IMG/VR virus record: IMGVR_UViG_3300047472_000192
Span: 1-32,491 of that record
Strand: one strand, 5' to 3'
DNA: 32,491 nt
Source: a virus
Made by a program: the position numbers and the translations under genes. The notes beneath the pieces were generated by a model. It was not told the origin of the DNA, ran no database searches, and saw nothing but the letters and a program-made list of their open reading frames with translations. Below, piece by piece: positions 1 through 9,085 of this stretch. Each line of letters starts with the position of its first letter. Positions within the stretch are counted from its first letter, which is position 1.

Positions 1-1125
1 CGCCCCTGCCGCGCCTGTTGGGCCCGTGTAGAAGGTGATTCCGCCGCCCCCGACAGCAATCATGGACGCTGCGGCGGCGCCTTTCAGCTTCCACGTGCTT
101 GAAGTGTCGTAGTACCAGTTCTGCGCGAGGTAGAGGGCGGCTCCATTGGATGCAACCGCGGTCGTGCCGGTCATGTCCATGGATCGCATGCTTGCGTGCC
201 AGCCGTAGGTGCCCCCGCCTACACCCAGGTGAGCCTCGCCGGACGTAGTTCCGAGCACCCGAAGGCGCTCGCCGCCATTCGTGGCGATGAGAAACGGCAC
301 ATCATCGGTGGTTCCAACGCGAGCATCGATAGAGCTGTTCGCTTGGAGGTACGCCGTGGTGCCGTCCGTATCGGTCGAAATCGATGCGATGACGGTCTGA
401 CTGCTTGGGCCGTAGGCGACCATCTTGTAGGTGCCCGGCACGCTTGTATTGCCGACTACGAAAGCGCCCGCCGCCGTGAACCCGCCGCGCAGCGCGCTGT
501 TGGTGGAGAAGAAGAGCGGATGATTCGTGTTCGTCCCGAGTTGTCCCTGCAGCGCGGCATTGGCCGTCATTTCAACGATCACCCCGCTCGCATCCGTCGA
601 CTGAGCGCGGAAGCGTGCTGACGCTCCCGGTTGAGTAGCGTGGACCGCCACCGCCGGCGTGGTCGTGCCGATGCCGAGACCGGTCGACGTCAAGCGCATC
701 TCCTCGGCGCCGCTCACGGCAAAGCCGATGCTGTTGGTGCCCGGCCGATAGAACCCGCTGTCGAGGTCGGCCGCAAACGTGATTGCTGGGCTTGCCGCGG
801 TACCGTCGTCGAACTTGCCCGCACCCGGGCCGGCCGCGATGCCGCTGAACGTGGAGATCAGCGTCGCAACCTGCTGCGCGAGGGTGCGCAGGTAGTCCAT
901 CGTCGGCGCGATGCTGTAGGTCTGCCCGCTTGCCGTAGAGCCTCGATAGGTCTTCGAGAGGGTCAGGCTCGTGTCGCTGTTGACGCTCTGGATCTCGTAG
1001 ACGCCGTTGTCGGGGCCGACAAAGATGTTGCCGGCGGCGGTGTTGGCGACAAACGCCGTGCCCGTGCCGGTGACCGTGGCGTTTCCGTTGGTGACAGCGA
1101 CCGTGCCTTGCTTGTACCAGCTCAT
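1..1125 (-). CDS. Tail fibre-like protein (C-terminus beyond window edge)
   Basis: The frame is open from ATG at 1125 to the window edge, so 375 residues are visible and the C-terminus is missing. The N-terminus (MSWYKQGTVAVTNGNATVTG) is a short beta-rich head of the kind that opens many phage tail-fibre proteins. The remainder is rich in Gly, Ala, Ser and Thr, with fibre-like phrases such as GLGIGTTTP and SALRGGFTAAGAF. Fibres of this style often end in an intramolecular chaperone (peptidase S74), but that part would lie outside the window. It follows a 151-aa accessory gene by 9 bases and is the last visible gene of the structural operon. A host-recognition role is inferred from composition and position. 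Confidence 0.7.
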   Translation of the reverse strand, partial: MSWYKQGTVAVTNGNATVTGTGTAFVANTAAGNIFVGPDNGVYEIQSVNSDTSLTLSKTYRGSTASGQTYSIAPTMDYLRTLAQQVATLISTFSGIAAGPGAGKFDDGTAASPAITFAADLDSGFYRPGTNSIGFAVSGAEEMRLTSTGLGIGTTTPAVAVHATQPGASARFRAQSTDASGVIVEMTANAALQGQLGTNTNHPLFFSTNSALRGGFTAAGAFVVGNTSVPGTYKMVAYGPSSQTVIASISTDTDGTTAYLQANSSIDARVGTTDDVPFLIATNGGERLRVLGTTSGEAHLGVGGGTYGWHASMRSMDMTGTTAVASNGAALYLAQNWYYDTSSTWKLKGAAAASMIAVGGGGITFYTGPTGAAGA

Positions 1126-1134
1126 GATTGCCCT

Positions 1135-1590
1135 TCAGATGTCCAGCGCGTCGAGCTGCGCGCGAAGCGCGACGTTCGTCGCATCGATGTCCCGGAGGTT
1201 TTGCACGGCGTCAGCCGGCGGCGTAGTGCCGTCGATCAGCGCGAGCAGCACTTCGCGCACCGATCGGTCCTGGTTGTGCGCCGTCTCCGACGTGCGCATC
1301 TCGACCTTCAGGCTGTCCGCCTCCGCTTGGGCGACAGCCTCGTCCGACCGCGCGTCGTACCACTCGCTGTTGTCGCGGTCCCAAGTCATGAAGTCTGGGC
1401 GCGGCGTCGGGTAGGGCACGAAGTCGCCGTCAGGGTCCACGTAGTGGCTGCTGTCGGTGACCTCGCCGGTCGGGTCTTCGAGCACACCCTGCCCGTCGGC
1501 GAGCGCGTCCTCGACCTGCGCGATGTCGTCGGCGCCGGCAATCTGCAGGACCATGCCGGTCGTGGTGTCGTAGATGGCAAATGCCTTCAT
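1135..1590 (-). CDS. Small tail-region accessory protein (151 aa)
   Basis: This acidic 151-aa protein starts at ATG 1590, which overlaps the stop of the upstream fibre gene by 4 nt (ATGA). It opens with a beta-strand pattern (MKAFAIYDTTTGMVLQIAGA) and has a central segment rich in Asp, Pro and Tyr (SHYVDPDGDFVPYPTPRPDF). The C-terminal 70 residues are helical (RSVREVLLALIDG...LRDIDATNVALRAQLDALDI). Small proteins with this beta-then-helix layout beside tail fibres are often fibre-assembly or fibre-associated proteins. The family is not recognised with certainty, so that role rests on position. Confidence 0.65.
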   Translation of the reverse strand: MKAFAIYDTTTGMVLQIAGADDIAQVEDALADGQGVLEDPTGEVTDSSHYVDPDGDFVPYPTPRPDFMTWDRDNSEWYDARSDEAVAQAEADSLKVEMRTSETAHNQDRSVREVLLALIDGTTPPADAVQNLRDIDATNVALRAQLDALDI

Positions 1591-3959
1591 CGGGTGATCC
1601 CCAGGACGGTCATCGTTCGCGTCGAGGTACCGAGCACACCGAACGGGCTGTTGTTCTGCGTCTGCGTCAGGGTGTAGACGGCCGCGCCGCCCGGCGTGTC
1701 CGCAATCGTGTAGCCGGTCAGCCCCCGACCCGAGTACGGCGCCCAGGTGGCGATGGTCGTGCCGTTGCGCTTGATGTGATAAATCGGCACGACGGTGCTC
1801 GAGGATCCGCCGCCGCCGTCGCCGGTGCCATCGGGGACGTCAAGGCCGTAGAAGAGGGCCGTGACGACGACCACGACGGAACCCGTCGCGCCGGGGTTGA
1901 TGGACGGCGCGGTCAGGATGACGCCATCGGTGCCGAACGGCGCGTTGGCCGAGCTTCCAGATGAGGCATAGACCGGGTTAACGATGCTCCGGCCGGCCAG
2001 GACGAGAGAGTTCGCGGTGAGCGTGCCATCGAAGGTTCCGCCTGCCGCCGACAGGTCCCCGGAAAACGTCCCGTCGACACCAGACAGCGTGCCCTTGATC
2101 GTGAACGTCGAGCCGTCCCACGTAATGCCCTTGGCCGAGCTTCCTAGCGAGAACTTCCAGACCCCGCCGACGTTGCCCATCCAGAAACCGGTTCCGGTGG
2201 CGTAGGTGCTCTGCCCGCCGCGGATGAAGCCCGTTGCGTCGAGCGTGATGCTGCCCGAGGTGATGGCGCCCATGTCGGCGTTGATGGCCGAGAGGTCGGC
2301 AACGCTGATCTTTCCGGCCGTGACCGAGCCGGCCGCCAGCATCGTTGCACTCACGTAGCCGGCTGAGATCTGCCCAGCGAGGAGCGTGCCGCGGATGTTC
2401 GCGAAGCCGAACTCGGCGCTGCCGTTACCTTGGATCTTCCATCCGGTGCTGCCGGAGACGAACCCGGTGCTCTGGATGTAGCTGCCGACCGTCAGCGACC
2501 CGGCGTTGATCTTGGCCGCCGAGAGGTTGGCGATCATCGCGTCGTCGATCCACGCGGTGCCCAAGCGGGCAACAGGCGTGGTCAGATCGAGGATGTAGGC
2601 GGCGTCCATGTAGACGCCAGCCGGGTAGGACACGCCGTTGATAGTCCCCGGGGTCGTGCGCACGATGAATGGGACCGCTGGCGTGATGCCGGGACCGCTC
2701 GGGCTCGCCACAGAGAAGCTGTCGGCCCGGACGATGAAGCTCGAGAACGGCGCCGCGCCGACTGCCGTCGATGCCAGGCCAAAGCCAGACACGTAGTCGT
2801 TCGTGTCGATCTTGACCGTGTACTGCGCAAACAGGCTGCCATCGGCATTCGCGCGCGCCGTCGCTTCGGTCGCGATTGCGGTGCTGTTCGTGCCGACCTG
2901 CGCGGACAGGGTCGAGACGGTCGAGGAGATGGCTGAGTCGCCGTTCGCGCGTGCCGTCGCCTCGTTCGCGACCGCTGCTGACAGCGTGGTGTTGTTCGAG
3001 TTGACGGTCGCCGTCAGCACCTCGAGGTCATCGGCGATCGCCTCGTCGTTGGTGGCGCGGGTGACCTGCTCGGACGACAGCGTCGCGTTCGTCGTCGCCA
3101 GCGCGGCCGCCAGGAGCAGGCGCTGCGCCGCCTCGGCGCTCACGTCCTCGTTGATCTTCGTGGTGAGCTCGGTCTGCGCGAATGCAAAGCCCTTGGCCGC
3201 GTCCTGGCTCGCCTGGTACGCCGCGATCATCCCCTGCAGCGTGCTCTGCGCCGTGCTCGAAAGCTGGCCCTGCATCGCCTCGATGAGGTTGATGCGCGTG
3301 CCGAGATCCTTGTAGAGCTGGCTCTCGGTGATTTGCCCGGTGAGGACTTGCAGCAGCGCCGAGACGTCGAGCGCGGTCGTGGCCTGCTGGCCGTTCGTGC
3401 CGCCGGCGGGGCTGACAGACAGCACGCCGTCGACCGACTTCCACTTCAGCCAGCAGCACCAGCGCGTCGCGAGTTCGGTCGGGTAGGCGGCGATCGTGCC
3501 CTGGAACTCCATCAGCTCGACGGCTTCGCTGAAGGTCGGCGCGCTCGGATCGCTCGTCGGCCACTTCGCGCCGTAAAGGATGGAAACCTGGTGTCCGTGC
3601 CCTTGCGTGTAGCTGGGCACGTCGCACTCGATGAACAGCGTGCTGAATCCGGCCGTCAGCACGAAGCCGGTCGGCGTGGGCGGAGGGGTCAGGTCGGGGA
3701 CATAGGTGCTCGAACCTGGCGGCCCTGGGATGCCGACACCAGGCGGGCCCGGCAAGCCGACGCCGATTCCAGGCCGCCCGAACAGATAACCGCCCTCGAG
3801 CGCATCGCGTACCGTCAGGCCGCGGTCGAGGTCGTTGCCGCGGTAGCCGCGGTAGGTCTGCAGCGCCTCGCGGACTGCGTCGGCGAAGGCCTTCAGGTTC
3901 GAGCCCTTCGAGTCAAGGACCGGAATGTCCTTGAGGCGCGGCGGCGGCGCGGTGGTCAC
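1587..3959 (-). CDS. Central tail fibre / J-like host specificity protein (DUF1983-type)
   Basis: A 790-aa protein starting with GTG at 3959; the start overlaps the stop of the preceding gene by 4 nt (GTGA). Residues about 60-85 carry a short collagen-like stretch (GLPGPPGVGIPGPPG). A helical region with repeats of the type NEATARANGDSA / TEATARANADGS follows at about 320-375. Next comes the phrase QYTVKIDTNDYVSGFGLAS, the signature of the DUF1983 domain found at the C-terminal side of lambda J-type tail proteins. The last 250 residues are Gly/Ser/Ala-rich beta repeats (AAGSVTAGKISV, SGSITLDATGFI). The likely role is host-surface recognition or tail-tip structure. Unlike lambda J it lacks the long N-terminal hub region, so it is probably an appendage of a short tail. 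Confidence 0.75.
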   Translation of the reverse strand: MTTAPPPRLKDIPVLDSKGSNLKAFADAVREALQTYRGYRGNDLDRGLTVRDALEGGYLFGRPGIGVGLPGPPGVGIPGPPGSSTYVPDLTPPPTPTGFVLTAGFSTLFIECDVPSYTQGHGHQVSILYGAKWPTSDPSAPTFSEAVELMEFQGTIAAYPTELATRWCCWLKWKSVDGVLSVSPAGGTNGQQATTALDVSALLQVLTGQITESQLYKDLGTRINLIEAMQGQLSSTAQSTLQGMIAAYQASQDAAKGFAFAQTELTTKINEDVSAEAAQRLLLAAALATTNATLSSEQVTRATNDEAIADDLEVLTATVNSNNTTLSAAVANEATARANGDSAISSTVSTLSAQVGTNSTAIATEATARANADGSLFAQYTVKIDTNDYVSGFGLASTAVGAAPFSSFIVRADSFSVASPSGPGITPAVPFIVRTTPGTINGVSYPAGVYMDAAYILDLTTPVARLGTAWIDDAMIANLSAAKINAGSLTVGSYIQSTGFVSGSTGWKIQGNGSAEFGFANIRGTLLAGQISAGYVSATMLAAGSVTAGKISVADLSAINADMGAITSGSITLDATGFIRGGQSTYATGTGFWMGNVGGVWKFSLGSSAKGITWDGSTFTIKGTLSGVDGTFSGDLSAAGGTFDGTLTANSLVLAGRSIVNPVYASSGSSANAPFGTDGVILTAPSINPGATGSVVVVVTALFYGLDVPDGTGDGGGGSSSTVVPIYHIKRNGTTIATWAPYSGRGLTGYTIADTPGGAAVYTLTQTQNNSPFGVLGTSTRTMTVLGITR

Positions 3960-5563
3960 GTCTGCTTGATGTCGTCGACGGTCTCCGCGACGACAACCCC
4001 GGTGATGGCGTCGTCCGAGCTCACTTCGACCTGCAGCGAGTTGGCCAGGTAGCCGCCCGGCAGGTAGAACTCGTCCGGCCCGGCGACGCTCTTCGTGAAC
4101 TTCAGCGCGCCGTCGGCGTAGAGCTTGAAGGTCACTGGATAGCTGTCAGCGATGACCTCGGCGACGCCCGGGTTCGTCGCCTTCGGCTGCCGGAACTCCT
4201 TGCTGCGGAAGGTGGCGGTCATGTTCGACGCGCCAGCGTCCCACTTCTTGATGTCGGTGTTCTGCAGGACGTAGAAGGTCTCTTGCAGCTCGTCGTAGTA
4301 GACCGCGCTGTAGCCCTGGTCGAAGAAGTAGACGCCCGTCGGACTGAGCGGGTCGATCATGAAGCCGCGCCACGCCGAGCCGTCATAGTAGAACGCCATG
4401 TAGCGGCCGCGATACTGGCCGGCGATCATGGTGTCGGGGCTGAGGTCCTGCCAGTCCTCTTTGCCCATGAGACCCTGCGTCAGCAGTGCTGCGCCGGTGT
4501 TGCCCACGTAGGCCAGACCGTCTGCGCTCGCCCAGCACACGCCGTGCTTGAAGGAGACGACGCTCTGCGCCGAGACGCACGCGGCGATCAGCGGGACCGG
4601 CTCGTCATCCATCGCCTCGGGCGCGCTGCCCTGCGCCAGGCGCGGCGCTCCGGTGGTCAGGATCAGCAGGTTCTTGCCGTACGTGCCGAGCGCGACCGGC
4701 GTATCCGTGCACAAGGTCTCGTACGCCGGCGGCCACGCGTAGGGCTTGAACGGCTCGCAGAACCGCACGGCCTTGCCGGTGATGCCGGCCATCATCCCGT
4801 TCCACAGGCCGGTCAGGCCGTGCAGGTCGGATGGCGGGATCGCCCAATCGACCGAGGGCAGCACGTCGACACCAGTCGACAGGCCGGCGTCCGTGGCGGT
4901 CGTCGCGGTAGCGATCTCCATCAGGAAGAAGAAGTCGGCGGTGCCGCTCGTGCCCACCACCGTCCGGTAGATCCGAATCGTCGCGATGCCGTAGCTCCCG
5001 GCCGGCGGCGTGTCGAGGTTGCTGATCGCGATGACCGCGCCAGGTTTGACCGTGATGACCGCACTGACAGGGCTGGGCTGGCTTTCCTCGCCGAAGTCGC
5101 TGACGAACGTGTAGACGTAGTAGCGATCCTCATCGGTGCCGGTGCCGGCCGTGGTCTGCGACAAGATCGGCAGCGTCGTCGGCGCGGGGATCCCGAGCGT
5201 TCGGTAGGCGGTCGGGTACGGCGAGCCTGCCAGCCCGAGAACGTTGTCGGTCACCTTCGGCGCGCCATCGCCGGTGTAGTAGGTGCGCTCGGTCGAATCG
5301 TCGGCGATGAACCCCCGAACCACGTTCACCACGTCCGACCACGTGAACCAGTAGTCGGTATCCGAGGCCACGTCCTTGTTGAACCGGTAGAGCGTCTTTG
5401 TGCCGAAAGGCGCGGTCGCGACGTTGAGCGGCACCTTCCACGGCCGCATGTCGCCCTTCCCGGGCTTCATGTTCGTGGCGGAGACGCCGATGCCGTCAGG
5501 CAGCAGCTTCGGATGCAGCGCGAGGTTCGCGCCGTTGAACCCCGCGAGTCGGATGGGCACCAT
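3956..5563 (-). CDS. Podophage structural protein, probably tail/stopper component (535 aa)
   Basis: A 535-aa protein from ATG 5563 with no signal peptide or membrane segment. The N-terminus (MVPIRLAGFNGANLALHPKL) followed by NMKPGKGDMRPWKVPL is a pattern I associate with large structural proteins of podophages related to the P22-portal/N4-capsid group; this is recall, not a search. The body is rich in aromatic residues and beta strands (DYWFTWSDVVNVVRGF; TERTYYTGDGAPK), as in tail-tube or needle-base proteins. It lies between the connector candidates and the tail fibres, which fits a tail-tube or tail-hub role. The start is 3 bases downstream of the stop at 5567. The exact function is not established. 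Confidence 0.65.
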   Translation of the reverse strand: MVPIRLAGFNGANLALHPKLLPDGIGVSATNMKPGKGDMRPWKVPLNVATAPFGTKTLYRFNKDVASDTDYWFTWSDVVNVVRGFIADDSTERTYYTGDGAPKVTDNVLGLAGSPYPTAYRTLGIPAPTTLPILSQTTAGTGTDEDRYYVYTFVSDFGEESQPSPVSAVITVKPGAVIAISNLDTPPAGSYGIATIRIYRTVVGTSGTADFFFLMEIATATTATDAGLSTGVDVLPSVDWAIPPSDLHGLTGLWNGMMAGITGKAVRFCEPFKPYAWPPAYETLCTDTPVALGTYGKNLLILTTGAPRLAQGSAPEAMDDEPVPLIAACVSAQSVVSFKHGVCWASADGLAYVGNTGAALLTQGLMGKEDWQDLSPDTMIAGQYRGRYMAFYYDGSAWRGFMIDPLSPTGVYFFDQGYSAVYYDELQETFYVLQNTDIKKWDAGASNMTATFRSKEFRQPKATNPGVAEVIADSYPVTFKLYADGALKFTKSVAGPDEFYLPGGYLANSLQVEVSSDDAITGVVVAETVDDIKQT

Positions 5564-5566
5564 GGG

Positions 5567-6172
5567 TCAGAACCACGACGCCCGGGCGCGCGGGTTGGAG
5601 CGCGAGAAGCCGCGGAAGGCTTGCGACGCGGCCGTGCCCACCTCGGCGTCCCACATCCCTTTGTAGCTGGCGGCCATAGCAGCGTCGGTGTAGTCGCGCT
5701 TCGCCGTGCCGAAGAGGCGCCACAGCGCGCCATGGCCGAGCATCTCGGCGTAGCGCTGGAACTCGTCCGGGATGTCGGTCGCCGAGAGCGATGGCGCGAC
5801 CGCGCAGTAGGTGATGATCGGCAGGCCGGCGGCCTGGGCCGGTCGGAGCTCGAAGCCGCCGAACGTGCCATAGGCGTAGGTGCAGGTCTCGCCGCACCGG
5901 TCGTTGTCCTTGCCCGTCTGCGGATCGACGACGCCGACGTCGCAGCCGTTGAACGTGAGCGACAGCAGCTTCGAGATGCGCTGGCCGTCCGCCGGCGTAT
6001 AGGCGTAGGCGGTCTGCCCGTCGATCGTCTCGATCGGATCCTGATACTCGCGCCAGACCAGCGCGCGGTCGCAGAACTCGATCGCGGCCTGGCGGAGCTG
6101 GAAGATCGCCGTCACGTCCGGGCAATGCGAGACGTGCGGCAGGACGAAGGGCAGCAGGTCGTCGAACGTCAC
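5567..6172 (-). CDS. Head-tail connector candidate (201 aa, GTG start)
   Basis: I choose GTG at 6172 as the start because it overlaps the stop of the upstream gene by 4 nt (GTGA), the junction style used throughout this operon; longer versions of this frame would run across the upstream gene. The protein begins VTFDDLLPFVLPHVSHCPDV and continues with helix RQAAIEFCDRALVWREY. The C-terminal part (PDEFQRYAEMLGHGALWRLF) is also helical. Small helical proteins between capsid and tail genes are typically adaptor or connector rings; here that is inferred from position and fold-like pattern. The Cys residues at CGETC are unexplained. Confidence 0.65.
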   Translation of the reverse strand: MTFDDLLPFVLPHVSHCPDVTAIFQLRQAAIEFCDRALVWREYQDPIETIDGQTAYAYTPADGQRISKLLSLTFNGCDVGVVDPQTGKDNDRCGETCTYAYGTFGGFELRPAQAAGLPIITYCAVAPSLSATDIPDEFQRYAEMLGHGALWRLFGTAKRDYTDAAMAASYKGMWDAEVGTAASQAFRGFSRSNPRARASWF

Positions 6173-6957
6173 GATGCCTGGCCGAGGGGCTGCGGAGCGA
6201 GAGGCAGGCGCTGCAGGTTCGGGTTCACACCCGTGGCCGCGGTCACCTTGGCGTTGATCGAGCTCGTGAAGAGGGCCGTGTAGGCCTGCGCGTTCGGGCC
6301 GTTGCCGGCAAAGCTCGCGTTCTTCATGAAGGCGCGCGCGCACACGTAGTTCACGAGGTCGTCGAGGAACTCGTCCGACACGCTGATCTTCGTGGTGCTG
6401 CCGCCGTCGACCTTGTAGAGCTCGGAGCCGGCAGAGCCCGTGTTCGGAATCGCGATCGGCTGCGCGTTGTAGGCGATCTCCGCCCACATGGTCCCCGCCA
6501 CGCCTGGCGAGACGTAGAAGTAGCGCGGCGTGCGCGGGTCGAACATGAACTGCGTGACCACGGCGCCGGTGACGGTGTGCCAATCCGGGTTCTGCGAGTC
6601 CATCACCTCGCGATCGACGAGGCGCGCTGCCTTCCCGGGCGTGGCGCCATCACTGCCCATGTTCCGGATGAAGTCCATGAACAGCGTGCCGAGGATGTTC
6701 GCCGCTGGCGTCGAACCGTCGCCGGGCTTGCACTTCGCGAAGGCGATGTTTTCGATGCTCTGACGCGTGCCGGCCGTCAGTTGCACCGCGTCGATGCGCG
6801 AGGTGGCCGACGGCAAGAACTTCGTCACCGCGAGCTGCGCATCGTTGAGCCAGTTGACGATCTCCGTCTCCGGCCAGCGTGTGAACTGCGGCGAAACGTC
6901 CTGCAGCAGGCCGCTCACGCGCCAGATGGCGTCCTTGACGAGGATCGTGCCCGGCAT
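6169..6957 (-). CDS. Adaptor-like protein (DUF6682-type), 262 aa
   Basis: A 262-aa soluble protein starting at ATG 6957. The N-terminal segment has a helical pattern (ILVKDAIWRVSGLLQDVSPQ) followed by RWPETEIVNWLNDAQLAVTK, which I recognise from the DUF6682 / phage adaptor group that sits next to N4-gp56-type capsid genes. The central part is beta-rich (PRYFYVSPGVAGTMWAEIAYNA) and is followed by a helix DEFLDDLVNYVCARAFMKNA. The likely role is a ring between portal and tail. The stop overlaps the next gene's GTG by 4 nt. The family name is from memory and unchecked. Confidence 0.65.
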   Translation of the reverse strand: MPGTILVKDAIWRVSGLLQDVSPQFTRWPETEIVNWLNDAQLAVTKFLPSATSRIDAVQLTAGTRQSIENIAFAKCKPGDGSTPAANILGTLFMDFIRNMGSDGATPGKAARLVDREVMDSQNPDWHTVTGAVVTQFMFDPRTPRYFYVSPGVAGTMWAEIAYNAQPIAIPNTGSAGSELYKVDGGSTTKISVSDEFLDDLVNYVCARAFMKNASFAGNGPNAQAYTALFTSSINAKVTAATGVNPNLQRLPLAPQPLGQAS

Positions 6958-6960
6958 GGC

Positions 6961-7329
6961 TTACTCCACGCGGAAGAAGTTGACGATCTTGTCGCGCAGG
7001 GTCTCGGCCTTCGCGGACGGGTGATACGAGATCTCGTTCTGCTTGCAGAAGTCCTGCAGTGCGGCCTGGTCCATCGTGCGCAGGTCGACGGTCTCGTCGC
7101 CCGCCGTCAGGATGTAAGGCGACGGGTCGTCCTCGGGATCGCTGTCGTCCGCGGCCGGAGCCGCGTGCAGCCGGTAAGCATCCGAGATCTCGAGCAGGCG
7201 CTTGACTGCCGGGCCGCCCGGCACGTCACAGACATGCTGGCCCTCTGCATTGGCGGTGAACTTGTGCAGCACGCCGTCGAGCTCGACGGTGTGCGGCTTC
7301 GTGCGGCGAAAGGCGTGGATGACGGTCAT
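6961..7329 (-). CDS. Small structural-module protein with SAP/Rho-N-like C-terminus
   Basis: 122 aa from ATG 7329, with a good ribosome-binding site (AAGGGA) a few bases upstream. The N-terminal half is beta-rich (HTVELDGVLHKFTANAEGQH). A low-complexity acidic linker follows (ADDSDPEDDPSPY). The last 40 residues (MDQAALQDFCKQNEISYHPS, then AKAETLRDKIVNFF) match the helix-extended loop-helix pattern of SAP or Rho-N type mini-domains. Proteins like this between decoration and connector genes are often head-completion proteins or minor head components. The function is not known. Confidence 0.6.
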   Translation of the reverse strand: MTVIHAFRRTKPHTVELDGVLHKFTANAEGQHVCDVPGGPAVKRLLEISDAYRLHAAPAADDSDPEDDPSPYILTAGDETVDLRTMDQAALQDFCKQNEISYHPSAKAETLRDKIVNFFRVE

Positions 7330-7399
7330 GTCGTTGTCCCTTCAAAAGAGGGGCAGCACGTTGACCTCGCGCCGCCCCGAACACCCAAGAGGCGGAAGG

Positions 7400-7843
7400 T
7401 CAGGCGGAAAGCTTCAGGACCAGGTCGGCGACCTTGCCGCTGCCGGCGTAGGTCGTCGCGATCGTGGTGCACTTCAGGTCGATCCAGCGGTCGACCGTGG
7501 TGTCGCCCTGCGCGCAGACCGCGAGTGCGTTGCGCGTCGGCACGCCGCCCGCGGCCGCGGCGATCGCGGTGCCCCACACTTCCGTGCCAAGGTCGGTACC
7601 GCCGGCGTTCTCCACGCCCAGCGAGAAGGCCAGGGCCGAGCCGCCGGAATCGATGTCCGACGAGATCAGCGACCAGTCGACGCAGCGCACGCCGGCGGGC
7701 AGCTTGACGCAGCGGATCAGGTCGCCGCTCGCGAGCGCGACCGCGGGCCATTCGATCGGGATGGTGACCTCGAGCAGGTCGGCGCTGTCGGGTTGCGGGA
7801 CATTGCGAATGCCCGAGGCAACTTTGGTGTTGTAAGTCGTCAC
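7400..7843 (-). CDS. Probable capsid decoration/head protein (147 aa)
   Basis: 147 aa starting with GTG at 7843, preceded by a strong AAGGAG about 8 bases upstream. The protein is Gly/Ala/Val-rich and predicted to be mostly beta (LLEVTIPIEWPAVALASGDL; GGSALAFSLGVENAGGTDLG), without charged low-complexity segments, cysteine clusters or signal peptide. It lies directly downstream of the major capsid gene, with only the hairpin at 7880-7899 between them, the usual place for a decoration or head-stabilising protein. The role is inferred from position and composition; no family is recognised. Confidence 0.65.
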   Translation of the reverse strand: MTTYNTKVASGIRNVPQPDSADLLEVTIPIEWPAVALASGDLIRCVKLPAGVRCVDWSLISSDIDSGGSALAFSLGVENAGGTDLGTEVWGTAIAAAAGGVPTRNALAVCAQGDTTVDRWIDLKCTTIATTYAGSGKVADLVLKLSA

Positions 7844-7879
7844 GATGAACTCCTTGATGTGATGCGGTGCGAGCTGAGG

Positions 7880-7899
7880 GAAGCCCCTCCCGGGGCTTC
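7880..7899 (-). terminator. Hairpin directly after the major capsid gene
   Basis: Perfect 8-bp stem (GAAGCCCC / GGGGCTTC) with a 4-base loop, starting 5 bases beyond the capsid stop codon. On the minus strand the bases that follow are CCTCAG-like with no run of T, so it is not a classical intrinsic terminator. It may be a partial terminator or an mRNA 3'-end stabiliser that lets the capsid gene be expressed above its neighbours. Confidence 0.45.
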
Positions 7900-7904
7900 A
7901 CCGA

Positions 7905-9029
7905 TCAGCTATTCGGGTCCTTGGCGTAGGTGTCCTGCGCGATCACGCCGAAGTCGCGTTGGACGGTGGCGTCCTTCGACTTGTAGGTCACCTTCTTGAT
8001 GCCGAAGATCGAGTTCGTACCGATCTTCACGCTGTTGCCGTGGTCCTTCGATTCCTCGGTCCAGTCGAATCGGAGACCCGTGCCCGGCGAGCCGAACGCG
8101 ATCGCGGCAGCCTGGGCGCCCATGAAGAGCGCGCGGCGCGCCGGCAGGTTGGTGCCCGCGCCGTAGTCGGTGAAGCCAACCACGTTGCGGTGCTTGTGGA
8201 TGATCACGTTGGCGTACATGCCTTCGGCGCCGACGAAGATGGGGTTCTTCTGGCCCTGCGCCGCAGCCGCCGCCTTCTGGATGTCCAGCCACTGGCCGGT
8301 CGCGGTGTTCGACTTCATCGCGTCGAACTGGAACGTGTGCATCAGCTCCACGTAGCGCTCTTCGCCGTCGATCACGCACGGCACCATCGAGATGTCGTCC
8401 GAGCCGTCGCCGCCCATCGTCTCCGCCTTCGCGACCGCACGGTCGATCAGGCGCAGGTCGAACCCGTCATCGCTCGCGACGCTGGCCTTGGACGTGGCGT
8501 CGCCGCCGTACATCAGGTGCATCGCGTCCGGCGCGGTCAGGGCGTTGATGTTGAAGATCGCCGAGCCGGGCTTGACGATGAAACCGCTCTGCGCGCCGGC
8601 CGTGCCCGACAGGTAGATGAAGAACAGCTCGTCGTAGAGCCGCTTCCACCAGTCGCTCATGACGCGCTTGGCGTCGGCGCGGATGTCGCGCAGCGTGCGC
8701 TTGCGGGTCATGCGCGAGCCGAGGTCCGCACCGCCGCGCACCTGGTCGATGCGCATCTTGTCGGTGTAGTACTTGAGCGGCTGTTCCTTGCCGTCGAGCG
8801 TTTCGTCGCCGACGACCGGCTCCATGTTCATCGGCATCAGCAGGTCATAGGTGACCTCGTCGCCGGCGTCGGACTGGAGCTCGTCCATCCGCTGGATGGG
8901 CAGGCGCGATTCCTTGCCCATGCCCATCATCTTCTTGGCGAAGTAGCTGGCCTTGTTGACCGCCACACCGAGGGCCGTGGCCCACTTCTTTACTGCCTGG
9001 GGATCATTCACCCCGATCGTGGTACGCAT
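7905..9029 (-). CDS. Major capsid protein, N4-gp56 family
   Basis: 374 aa from ATG 9029, with GGAG about 9 bases upstream. Family-typical segments include the early MGKESRLPIQRMDELQSDAG followed by DEVTYDLLMPMNMEPV, the RKRTLRDIRADAKRVMSDWW helix, and a C-terminal GTNSIFGIKKVTYKSKD beta segment. These match the N4-gp56-type HK97-fold capsid proteins found in many podophages. The length is within the family range. It is flanked by hairpins at 7880 and 9086, with a scaffold gene upstream and a decoration candidate downstream, as expected for a capsid cassette. It forms the icosahedral shell around the packaged DNA. Confidence 0.85.
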   Translation of the reverse strand: MRTTIGVNDPQAVKKWATALGVAVNKASYFAKKMMGMGKESRLPIQRMDELQSDAGDEVTYDLLMPMNMEPVVGDETLDGKEQPLKYYTDKMRIDQVRGGADLGSRMTRKRTLRDIRADAKRVMSDWWKRLYDELFFIYLSGTAGAQSGFIVKPGSAIFNINALTAPDAMHLMYGGDATSKASVASDDGFDLRLIDRAVAKAETMGGDGSDDISMVPCVIDGEERYVELMHTFQFDAMKSNTATGQWLDIQKAAAAAQGQKNPIFVGAEGMYANVIIHKHRNVVGFTDYGAGTNLPARRALFMGAQAAAIAFGSPGTGLRFDWTEESKDHGNSVKIGTNSIFGIKKVTYKSKDATVQRDFGVIAQDTYAKDPNS

Positions 9030-9085
9030 GTGCGCGCTCCTTCAACGTTGGTTGATAGGGCTGCACTACTGCGCGGCCAGTCGGT

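Noticed and set aside
1-5563. Diversity-generating retroelement in the tail-fibre region.
   Set aside because: No reverse transcriptase frame or adenine-variable repeat pair is visible in the window; the repeats in the 790-aa fibre are ordinary protein-level repeats.
4283-6283. Very long plus-strand frames opposite the structural genes (also at 631-1677, 9395-10291, 10470-12011, 13402-15105).
   Set aside because: They are His/Arg/Val-rich mirror translations of strong minus-strand genes, caused by high G+C and codon bias. None has a ribosome-binding site or recognisable domain.
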